A program made the position numbers and the translations under genes. A stretch of 43,586 nucleotides of DNA from Anaerolineales bacterium (GTDB lineage Bacteria > Chloroflexota > Anaerolineae > Promineifilales > Promineifilaceae), in the NCBI GenBank assembly GCA_011524645.1, contig WTJY01000462.1, positions 1 through 43,586 on the forward strand, read 5' to 3'. Within the stretch, counting starts at the first letter, position 1. The number at the start of each line of letters is the position of its first letter. The notes under the pieces were generated by a model, which was not told the DNA's origin, ran no database searches, and saw nothing but the letters and a program-made list of their open reading frames with translations. Shown here piece after piece: positions 1 to 10,300 of this stretch.

Positions 1-29
1 AATTATTTTTAATTCGCGTCAAATCAAAA

Positions 30-58
30 GCTCCCCTCTCCCAACGGGAGAGGGGAGC
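30..58. repeat. C/G-rich dispersed palindrome, copy 1
   Basis: A perfect 13-bp inverted repeat: positions 30-42 pair with 46-58 around a 3-nt loop. The same palindrome family recurs at 3520-3544 and 11364-11392. Read on the minus strand, the stem is followed by CTTTTG, so it could also act as a weak terminator. The 60 bases on either side show no other structure I can support. Confidence 0.75.
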
Positions 59-260
59 AAAACCGCTTGAATCTGCAGCTCCTTGAAACGCATAACGAGC
101 CTAAGAAAATATGTTATTTCGCAATCGAAACTTGGCGCTTTTGTGGCTGGTCAACATCACCACAACCTTTGCCATCGAAATATTTACGATTTTTGATCAA
201 ATCGGATCAAACCCAGACAAAATTGCGCAACTTAAGCAAAACAAAATTGTTTAAGCCTAT

Positions 261-872
261 ATGAAAATCGATACAACAATGCAACTCGGAGCCCCTTACA
301 ACAAAGAAGAGATGCTGGCCGCTTTTAAGGCCGAGCATCAAATGGTTTATGATTTTTTCGTAGCCATTCCCGCCGACCACTTTTTTAGCGCACCCGATGG
401 GGTGTGGACACCGGCCGACAATTTGGTTCATTTAACCGTTTCCTGCAAACCGCTTGTTATGGGGATGAAATTACCAAAACTCGCCCTTCGTATGCGTTTT
501 GGCAAACCGGACAAACCCTCTCGCTCACTCGCCGCCGTGCGGTCCGAATACATTCATGTCGCACTCGCCGGTGGTGGTGTCGCGACCGGCCAATATGTCC
601 CACAAGTCAAAGCGACCACAGCGGCAGAAAGAAGCAAAATATTAGACCGCTGGCAGAAAGTAGGGCGCGACATGGAAAAAACGTTAGCCAAATGGGAGGA
701 TGCGGACCTCGACACAATCGCGGTGCCGCACCCATTACTAGGCAACATGACACTGCGGGAGATTTTATTCTTTACCCTTTATCACAATTTACACCATGTA
801 CGTGATGTGCAACAGTTACTCAGCTTACCCCAAAGTGAATGGTTTGACCCTGTCTTTGTAGAATTAAAATAA
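261..872 (+). CDS. DinB-like four-helix-bundle protein
   Basis: A 203-aa protein resembling the DinB/YfiT metal-binding four-helix-bundle superfamily. Members include thiol-dependent transferases and many proteins of unknown function. The expected His triad is visible: H57 in the motif NLVHL after a W..PADN segment, then H175 and H179 in the C-terminal helix (YHNLHHVRDV). These would bind a divalent metal. Length is a little above the usual 150-180 aa because of a loop around residues 80-120. No signal peptide or membrane segment, so it is probably cytosolic. No Shine-Dalgarno precedes the ATG; the next in-frame Met (residue 7) is an alternative start. The substrate cannot be inferred. It converges with ahcY, and the terminator between them serves the minus strand. 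Confidence 0.75.
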   Translation: MKIDTTMQLGAPYNKEEMLAAFKAEHQMVYDFFVAIPADHFFSAPDGVWTPADNLVHLTVSCKPLVMGMKLPKLALRMRFGKPDKPSRSLAAVRSEYIHVALAGGGVATGQYVPQVKATTAAERSKILDRWQKVGRDMEKTLAKWEDADLDTIAVPHPLLGNMTLREILFFTLYHNLHHVRDVQQLLSLPQSEWFDPVFVELK

Positions 873-905
873 GCGGTGTAGAACACAGCACCCCAATTTA
901 TAGGC

Positions 906-940
906 AACAAAAAAGCGCCCCTGCGAACAAGGGCGCTTCC
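906..940 (-). terminator. Intrinsic terminator after ahcY
   Basis: Read on the minus strand, an 8-bp GC-rich stem (913-920 with 931-938, loop 10 nt) is followed by a run of six T and then GTTG. It lies about 27 bp beyond the ahcY stop codon. The plus-strand side has no T-run after the stem, so it terminates the minus-strand operon rather than the DinB-like gene. Confidence 0.8.
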
Positions 941-966
941 AAAAATCAGAAAAACGCAGGCCAGAA

Positions 967-2259
<1,293 letters not shown>

Positions 2260-2305
2260 TTAGGTGCCGAAGCACAACATAATACCGAGAACTTACTGAT
2301 TTACG

Positions 2306-3262
2306 CTAATCAAATAGGGTATCCAGCGCCCCTTCATCATCAAAATTGGCACGATAACGCTCCACAAATTCACCAACAGTGTAGCTGTGGCTCTGTGTGC
2401 CCATTTGCTCCAACACATATGAAGATGCAAGCGCCCCCATACGGCCGCATACACCCCAAGGGAGTCCAAGTTGAATCCCTCGCATCAAGCCAGCACGGAA
2501 AGCATCGCCAGCCCCAGTCGGCTCAACAATTTTGTTCAAAGGAACGATCGGAATTTGGTATGTTTCACCATCGATCGTCAATTCAGAACCATCTTTCCCT
2601 TTGGTTACCAACAAGCCATTCGCTTTGGCTTTGATTTCTTCAGTCGTTAAACCGGTCTTTTCACGAATCATACCCAATTCGTATTCATTTACGGTGAGCA
2701 TGTAACAACCATCAAGGCCTTCATGCAAATCTTCACCAGACAGCCAAATCGTCTGTTGACTGGGATCATAAATATACTTCAAGCCGATTTCTTTACATTC
2801 CCGCACATAATTTTGCATAGCGACCGGGTCATTGGGGGAAATAATCGCTAAATCTGCATTCGGTGCACACTTGGCCAAGCTTAGTTTACCCGCATAAGCC
2901 ATCGCACCGGTATAAAAGCTCGCAATTTGATTGTGTTCACTATCGGTATTGACAAAAAATGAAGCACAATGCTCACCCTCAATGATTTCAGTCGCACTCG
3001 TATCCACACCATGAGCATCTAACCATGCGCGGTAAGAGGTAAAATCTTCACCAGCGGTTGCCATCATCAAAGGAGCACCGCGTAATAACCCAAGCGTATA
3101 AGCGATATTGGGCGCGATTCCGCCACGCTGTTTCTGCATCGATTCAACTAGAAAGCTTAAACTAATTTGATGCAATTGATCTGGCAAAATATGGTCCCTA
3201 AATTTTCCAGGAAATGACATAAGGTAGTCGAATGCGACCGACCCTGTTACTACGATATTCAT
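2306..3262 (-). CDS. PfkB-family carbohydrate kinase, probable adenosine kinase
   Basis: A 318-aa ribokinase/PfkB-family sugar or nucleoside kinase. The N-terminal GSVAFDYLM, the glycine segment RGGIAPNIAYTLGLLG-like (GGIAPN) and the signature EPTGAGDAFRAGLM near residue 250 are present. The Asp of GAGD is the catalytic base and the glycines form the anion hole. Length is normal for the family. The family alone does not fix the substrate. Its position directly upstream of ahcY makes adenosine (to AMP with ATP) the best guess, because removing adenosine pulls SAH hydrolysis forward. Alternatives are another nucleoside or sugar. The Shine-Dalgarno is weak (AGAGAA). A promoter and a leader with an intrinsic terminator lie upstream, so expression may be controlled by attenuation. 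Confidence 0.85.
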   Translation of the reverse strand: MNIVVTGSVAFDYLMSFPGKFRDHILPDQLHQISLSFLVESMQKQRGGIAPNIAYTLGLLRGAPLMMATAGEDFTSYRAWLDAHGVDTSATEIIEGEHCASFFVNTDSEHNQIASFYTGAMAYAGKLSLAKCAPNADLAIISPNDPVAMQNYVRECKEIGLKYIYDPSQQTIWLSGEDLHEGLDGCYMLTVNEYELGMIREKTGLTTEEIKAKANGLLVTKGKDGSELTIDGETYQIPIVPLNKIVEPTGAGDAFRAGLMRGIQLGLPWGVCGRMGALASSYVLEQMGTQSHSYTVGEFVERYRANFDDEGALDTLFD

Positions 3263-3293
3263 ACAGTTTTCTCTGATTTGATAGATTCAACAC

Positions 3294-3321
3294 ACAACAA
3301 AAACCCCTTAGATAAGGGGTT
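3294..3321 (-). terminator. Leader terminator/attenuator before the PfkB-ahcY pair
   Basis: On the minus strand, an 8-bp stem (AACCCCTT with AAGGGGTT, 3302-3309 and 3314-3321, loop 4 nt) is followed by TTTTTGTTG. It sits between the promoter at 3394-3421 and the ATG at 3262, about 65 nt after the expected start of transcription. No gene lies between promoter and terminator. A terminator in this place usually means conditional termination (riboswitch, leader RNA or protein-controlled). I could not match the short leader to a SAM or SAH riboswitch consensus. Confidence 0.7.
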
Positions 3322-3393
3322 AAGATGGCATATCATTCAATTTTGCCCACACAAAAAGGTGGTAAAGATTGACTTGGTTAAAAAGCTACCTAG

Positions 3394-3421
3394 ATTATAA
3401 CACAGGCACGAAGAAGTCCAA
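3394..3421 (-). promoter_or_regulatory. Sigma-70-type promoter for the PfkB-ahcY pair
   Basis: On the minus strand, TTGGAC (3416-3421) and a perfect TATAAT (3394-3399) are separated by 16 nt. Transcription would begin near 3387. That leaves a leader of about 125 nt before the PfkB start codon, containing the terminator at 3294-3321. Confidence 0.7.
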
Positions 3422-3519
3422 GTAGGCCCAAAAAGCCAAAAGCCACCTAGGGCAATCCCATTTTAAGTCAAATCGATAGTAACAATACCTTCGCCAATAC
3501 AAAGCGTCTAATTGGATTT

Positions 3520-3605
3520 GCCCCTCTCTCAACGGGAGAGGGGCTGGGGGAGAGGGGAATTTATAAAATCCACCTCCCCCACCCCCTCCTCATAGTAGGG
3601 GGGAG
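3520..3605. repeat. C/G-rich dispersed palindrome, copy 2 (composite)
   Basis: An 11-bp stem (3520-3530 with 3534-3544, loop AAC, one G-T pair) belongs to the same family as 30-58 and 11364-11392. It is followed by a purine-rich GGGGGAGAGGGG tail. An 8-bp inverted repeat (TGGGGGAG at 3545-3552, CTCCCCCA at 3574-3581) and a further GGGGGAG at about 3599-3605 give several alternative foldings. Confidence 0.65.
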
Positions 3606-3829
3606 AAACGACAGATTACTTTTGTTACAGAGCAATTAGAATGCTATTGCTCTGGCAATTCACTTAAGATTGCGCCAAGGTACAAAAAATGTATACTGAT
3701 AATAGTTGGTAGCCTGTGTTGCCTTATATTTATCAACCTATTCCTACTTATTCTCATCTTCTCACCTCTTCATCAATCACTAATTTCTTAATCACCGCCA
3801 TCATTTCACTTCATCAATCATCAAAAATG

Positions 3830-3915
3830 GCCTGCTGTGAATCTACATAAATCGAAAAACTAACATTCACGCATCAAAAAACATGTAAATCTTGCTGTTA
3901 TTTCTCACGGCAGGC
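3830..3915. repeat. Wide-spaced inverted repeat
   Basis: GCCTGCTGTGA (3830-3840) and TCACGGCAGGC (3905-3915) are inverted copies with one mismatch, separated by 64 nt of AT-rich sequence. It may be a degenerate mobile-element end pair or the stem of an RNA. No gene is enclosed. Confidence 0.35.
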
Positions 3916-4102
3916 ATGGTTATAAAAGATCAGAAGCGAAAAAGGAATATGACTATTCATATTTCATCAACTTCGCTCATGCCCATTTTGCGGACTTACA
4001 ACCAACAAAATAGGCACGCTAGCACTTGATACAAAGGAGGATTGTCCCAAATTCACAACTCAATTACTTGACATAAAACAAGACAGGCGTGTTGCTTTTA
4101 GT

Positions 4103-4187
4103 GCGGTGGATCCCCGCCTACGCGGGGATGACAGCCTGTAAATCGACTATTTTTGAACGATTTACGCTTATCCCACCAAATTCGGCA
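4103..4187 (+). repeat. 85-bp dispersed two-hairpin repeat, copy A
   Basis: The first hairpin is ATCCCCGC/GCGGGGAT with loop CTAC. The second is GTAAATCG/CGATTTAC with a 12-nt loop. A conserved tail TCCCACCAAATTCGGCA follows. A near-identical copy in the opposite orientation lies at 25658-25743: comparing them by eye shows one 1-nt indel and two substitutions. A diverged copy lies at 25753-25815. Confidence 0.85.
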
Positions 4188-4306
4188 ACACCAGCAAATT
4201 TTTAGTGAATTAGAAGCGAGCAGTGGGATCGGGGGCGGGTCATAGTCACCGGCACTCCAAATCAAACACGTAGTGAACTCTTCTAGTAGTAAAACAAGGA
4301 AGCACA

Positions 4307-7300
4307 ATGTTTATTCAAAAAAATGATATTCAATATATCAACAGTGTCACACATGAAGGAAAAGTCATTATCTTAGCAACCTCTACAGAGGGTCAAATCT
4401 TTTACACCATCAAACAAGATGGTTTTGAAGACAGCTATCTCAATACCCCTGCGGAACAAAGAACGGGGTGGGAAAATTGGCAACAGTTAGAACTCCCTGA
4501 TGAAGATGACGATATTTCTGTCGTTAACAAGGAAAAAAAGGAGCTTACGTATCAAAACGAGGCCAGTCGATACGTATTCAAGTCTTGTTACAAAACTCAA
4601 AACCGTACGTTTGCGGCCCCTGTGCAAGCGATTTCTGCATTTGACCATCTTTATATCTTTCGCCAGTCAGACACCAACACATTGCTCGTTGATCGGTTTG
4701 TTGTAGATGGCATGACCAACACACTCAACCGCAAATTGGATGTCCGGTTTAAAAGAAGCAGACAAAAACACACCCCCACAAAAAGCATGGCCAAAGAAAA
4801 TCACGGGCTGACCAATATCGATACGCTAGATTTTCGCGATGCCAACAATCAATTTTTTTATGAGCCAACGATAGAAATACATGCGGTCAGCCATCTTTAT
4901 CAGGGATGGTTTTCTGTCGTCGTGGTTCCTACGATTGAACACAATGTTCATCGCTGGCATATCTTTGCTTACAATAGTGGCACACACAAAGTTGAATTGA
5001 CCACGCTTCGTGTGTCGAAAGAAGGTTTATTTGAAGCCAAAGACTATACGATTTTTGAGCTACTCGAAGGAATCATTGTCCCTCACCAAATCCCAGGTGT
5101 AATCAAGCGCACATTAGACATTAATGCAACGATCACCAACGGACCGACGGCGACCAAATATGATATTCAACAAGCCCAATTGACACAATCGGGTCAGAAT
5201 CAGCTTCTCAAAATAGACACACGTGTCATGCTGACAATTCCAACCGACAAAGGGGCCGCCGCTTTAAGTTTTTCAATTGCCAAAGATGGCACACTGGCCC
5301 AGATCGATGAAAAGCCAACACAAACAACGATTCGTAGCGACCAGAAAGAAATCTTATTGCCCCTTAACACCTTAGATGAAATCAGAGCATTTGGGGACAC
5401 AACACCTACTCCGCAAGGGGTCATTCAAGGGCTGTCTGTAGGTACGCAAGATGAAGATGTAGAAGATTTAGTCAAAGTTTTAACAGGTAACAAAGCGGCC
5501 GACTTAGAAACAGGAGATGAAGTTAAGATCTCAGGAAATAGTAGCTATCAAGGGCTATATCAGGTCAAACGTGTCAACAATGACACATTCGATGTGGATA
5601 TACCGGCCGCTGAGGGGCTTGGCTATTGGGAAAAGAAAGAGCAGAAAGAAAGCGGGTTAATCTTTGATGGCATGATTACAGCTTACGCCCGCACGGCCGA
5701 TGGCAAGCTACAAGTCACCTGTAAAAATCATGGCTTAGCCAACGGCGATCAGGTCCAGATCTTAGCCACAGAATCGTATAATGATACCTATCCTATACAG
5801 AAAATTGATGACACCACATTTGTCATCAACCACCAATGGCCGGAAGGAGAAGTAGTCAATGTCCAACTCGCCTCGCAAAAACGGCGCGGCATGGTACTCG
5901 ATGGTACGAGTGACTACATTGAGGTTCCATTTAGCCCCACATTAAACACCAAAACCTTCACGATAGAAGGTTGGGTCAAACCCCAAGCAGGTCGCAACTA
6001 TCGTGCGGTCATTACCAGTCGTGACAGCTTACGAACCATTCAAGGGTATATCATTTATATCACGCCGAACAACAAATGGTCTTTATGGATCGGTCACGGA
6101 GGTGATTGGCAAACGATTGATGGCCCCACTATCCAAGCTGGGGTATGGACCCATCTGGCGGGCACCTATGACGGCCAAACTTTAAAGTTTTTTATCAACG
6201 GCGCAGAAGTAGGGTCACAAAATAGCACATATATACCGAATATTAAACAGCCGCTACGCATCGGCGCAGGTGCCACCGAAAGCGATCCGAACTATTTCTT
6301 CCCCGGCCAAATTGCCGACGTTCGCTACTGGGACATCCCACGCACGGCCGATCACATCAAAAACAGCATGTACTTGCAGCTACGGGGCAAAGAACTTGGC
6401 CTAGCCGGCTACTGGCGCTTGGGTGGTTTGTCGGAGGGGCGCGTGCTTGACTTTTCAACCAATGAAAATGATGGTCAGGTTCATGGCACACCCTATATCA
6501 GCGCCAAAACGCTAAAGCGAACGATTGGCGATGGTTCAACGGCCGTCAAATACAGCAATGATGAATTATTTGCGGTTAGTGAAAGGGCTACTTACAAAGA
6601 GAGTTTCGAGTTTAAGGTCAATTCGAAAACAGCAATTAACTTAGCTTATTTAAACAATGCTGACGGCCATGGCACAGGCAATAGAATATTTACCCTATCT
6701 TATTGGGGCAAAACAAGCCGCACGGCCGAAAAAAGGATACCAATCACCATCGTCAAACAGCATGACATTGAAAAAGTAGATAATGAGTGGTATCGCATCT
6801 CGGCCGATGTCACCATTCCAGACAAAGTGAGCTTGTTAAGATCTTTCGAAATCACCGATATTCATGGTGCTTGGCAAACGATCGAAATCCGCAAACATCA
6901 TTTCCATCTACAACATGACAGCATTACCCAATCGCAACACAATGACAAAATTTCTCTAACCACACTAGCTAATAGTCAAGTCAAGGTCAAACGTGATTTG
7001 CATGAATTAGCGAAAAAAGAGCAACTAGAGGTAAGCCTACTCCAAGAACTGCGCCGTCTCCAGCAACGTCTCGAGGCTCTAAAGAATCTAGAGCAGACAA
7101 GACAGCAAGTCAGCCGCCTACATGCTGAAATCGCTTCGCATGAAAAAGAATTGGCAAAATATGAAGCGATAATCCGCAATCCATTCAACTATTGGTGTTT
7201 TATTTATTCGAATAGAATAAGCAGACATGTAGGAACTTCCAAGGAAGCTATCAGCAAACATTGGTCTTTCGAAGAAATAGCAGGGGTATATCACATCGTC

Positions 7301-10300
7301 CATCGCGAATCTAACTCCCTACTAGAAGACGGCACCCACGAAACCTTTTTGAGATTGCAATCTGAAGCGGCACAAATAAGAAGAGACCTGCCTACTTTGT
7401 ATTCTTATGTCAAGAATTTTTGGGAGTGGCGCTTACAAAATACAGCACAAAACAGATATAGAATTGTCAATTCGGCAACTCATGGGGATTTTGCAGGTAT
7501 AGGGCTCCCATCGTATTCTCCCTCAGAAACCGAATACCTACCAATACTGGATTACTCAATCACTTCTACGGGTCAGCCCATCTCTGAGAGTTATATCAAA
7601 GAAACCAACAAAAAAATCACATCAATTCAAAAAACTCTAAAGGAAAAGCGTGCAAATGCAGATCGTCTAGAAGAAACCTTACGACAAGGAGATAAGAATA
7701 AGAAAGCTTGGGAAAATCGACTAGCCGAAGTTATGAAACAAATCGAACAAGTGCAAATCGCTATCAATCGCTTAAATGCTCAACTCCTGCGCAATTTGCG
7801 ACAAGTCAAACAGACCGCACAGCAGATGTCCCCCATCGCCAAAGACCAGCAAGGCTTGATGACTCAGGGTGCGCTATTGGGATTTGTGCAACCGGCCAGC
7901 CGACTTCACACCACAGAAACAAGCGAAGGAAATGTCCAACTTAGCTACTTTGACACCCAAGGGCGTGTGCGACAAACGAACTATGATGCCACGGCCGATG
8001 ACAAAAACGCCTTATTTGAACAATGGGAGCCAGAAGCGCAAAGAGCTTGTTTAAATCTAAACCAAAGCAACAGCTATATTGAGTTAAAAAAACACATTTT
8101 CTTACGTAAGAGCTGGAGTGTTGAGTTGTGGTTTGTTTATCCTCTACCGGAAAAGCCAGGCATATGGAGTTCATTCATCCGAGGGGACAATTATGACACT
8201 CAGATCATGATCAAAGATGGGAACCGGCTCGGCACATACTGGGGGGGCAGTGACCAACATTTCTACGATAGCGGCTTTAATTTAGACCTTCTACAGGCCG
8301 GTTGGCATCATTTAGCGGCCGTAGGTCAAGCAGATACCGTCACCTTCTACATTGATGGCGAAAAAGTTGGCGATCTCAAAGAAAAAGTGATCGCTGATGC
8401 CCAAGCGGAACTAGATAAAGACCCAGATAGCGAACAGGCGGAGCAAGAGCTACAAAAAGCGAAAAAGCTAGATCTCAATAAAACAAGCATCATTAAATCG
8501 ATCGGTAATCGTATAAAGGGAGGGCAACAAGTTGGCAAATTGGCAGAGGTCCGCATCTGGAACACAGCGCTCACAAAAAACGAAATCGCCATAAATAGCA
8601 ACACCCTGCTAACCGGCAATGAGCCAGACTTGCTGGCCTATTACCCTCTAAATGAAGCGATCGGCAAAATCGCCAAAGACGGCACAAAACGAGGGAACAA
8701 TGGGAATATAGTAGGCGAAAATTGGTGGATATGTACCGCACCGATAGGTAACCCCGGCCACCATGCGATGCAATTCGATGGTCGCAATGATTACATTGAA
8801 TTGTCCAAGCCGCTCCCCATCTTCTCGAGTTCGTTTACAATTTCAATGTGGATCAAAATAGACTACAGTGCAGATCGTATGGTGCTTTTAGGCGATTACA
8901 AGCTACCCAACTCCATCGATGTTGATTTTTCAATAACAAGTGATGGTAGGCTTCGATTTTATTGGAACAACCAACCAAATTTGTATGGCAAAACCAACTT
9001 AAAGGATAACCAATGGCACTTTGTAAGTTTCGTTAGGGATAAAGAAAACTCACATGTTTATCTATACGTCGATGGATCGCTTGATAACCAATATGTGGGG
9101 GCAATCCCAGACAAAATCGCCCACACGGGTCATCGTATCGGCGCCGATTCGCGTCTCAAGGAAACCTGTTTCGCGGGGCAAATCGCCAATCTGCAAATCT
9201 GGTCCAAGGCTCAATCTGCGGCGGAAATTAGAACGATGATGTATCAATGGCTAACAGGGCACGAGACAGACTTAGCCGCCTATTATCGTCTTGATCATAT
9301 TAACCATGAAAGAGGAGAAAACCAAACCCTCGATTTAGCAGGCAATAATCATGGGATTGTCCACGACGCGATCATCATTCAAACCAATACCCTCCCCCTC
9401 AATCATGGTCAGCTCTGCTCAGGCGAATACAGCACAATCAGTATTGACAAAACAACCAACCAAAAAATAGCCATGATGCGACGCTACTTAGCTTATCCTA
9501 CCGGCAACGGCATCACCATGTTTTACGACAAGCGGGTTGAACAGCTAGAGCTTAAATGGATTGGGAATGCTCAATTTGCGCCCACCTTGTTGGGATATAT
9601 CGAAGGTGCCCCACCGGTCCCGAGCGAAAATCTAACGATAAATGAGGATTACAATGGCGCGACATCGGTAGAATTAACCATGTCCGAAGACATCGCCTTT
9701 AATTGGAATCGAGCACAAGATGCCGGCTTAGGAGGAACAATCGATGCTTACTTTGGGATTGGTGGTAAAACCTCAATCTTAGTCGCGCCTATGGGTATCG
9801 GCACATCGGTCGGCATTGAAGGGAAAGCGGTCCATAAAGGGGATTTCGATTTCAACTATCAATTTCTAAATGAAAGTAGCATTACATCCAGCTCCGCATT
9901 GAACATGACCGACAAACTGGCCTTAAGAGGCACATCAGAAACAACGCCTCATTTCCCACATCTGGGTAAACGCTTTATTCCTAAAAATATCGGTTACGCT
10001 CTGGTCGTTTCATCTCTTGCCGATGTTTTTGTCATGCGGCTAGCCCGCAGTGGAACGATGACAGGCTACCAAGTTCGGCCGGTAGAAGGTATCCCCCCTG
10101 ATGTCAACACCATCACCTTTTTAATGAATCCGGCCTATACCATGAATGGCAGTCTCGATGGCTTAACCGGTAGCGCCGCAACGAGCAACAGGTTCTTTAG
10201 ACATGTCCCAGACATGCGCTCCCAATACGGCTCTCTTTACCCTGCCAGCTACTATCGCCTAAAAGAAGCCTACGATCTCAAGCAGGCAATTGAGGCTGAA

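Larger units (their letters stand above)
3422..4306. other. Gene-free, repeat-rich intergenic region
   Basis: About 0.9 kb with no convincing coding sequence in any frame. It holds a GC-rich composite palindrome (3520-3605), a wide-spaced inverted repeat (3830-3915) and an 85-bp dispersed repeat (4103-4187). The part from about 3640 to 4080 is AT-rich. A strong Shine-Dalgarno-like AAAGGAGG at 4033-4040 is followed only by a 9-codon TTG-initiated frame, so it may be a relic. The last 120 bp would carry the promoter of the 2336-aa gene, but no clear -35/-10 pair is visible. Confidence 0.6.

Noticed and set aside
67-264. A 65-codon open frame upstream of the DinB-like gene
   Set aside because: No Shine-Dalgarno, composition unlike a protein, and it ends just inside the DinB-like gene; it looks like chance.
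4033-4070. AAAGGAGG followed by a TTG-initiated frame
   Set aside because: The frame is only nine codons long; not called as a gene.
3510-4190. Short repeats considered as a CRISPR array
   Set aside because: Repeats are single palindromes of different families without regular spacers, and no cas gene is nearby.
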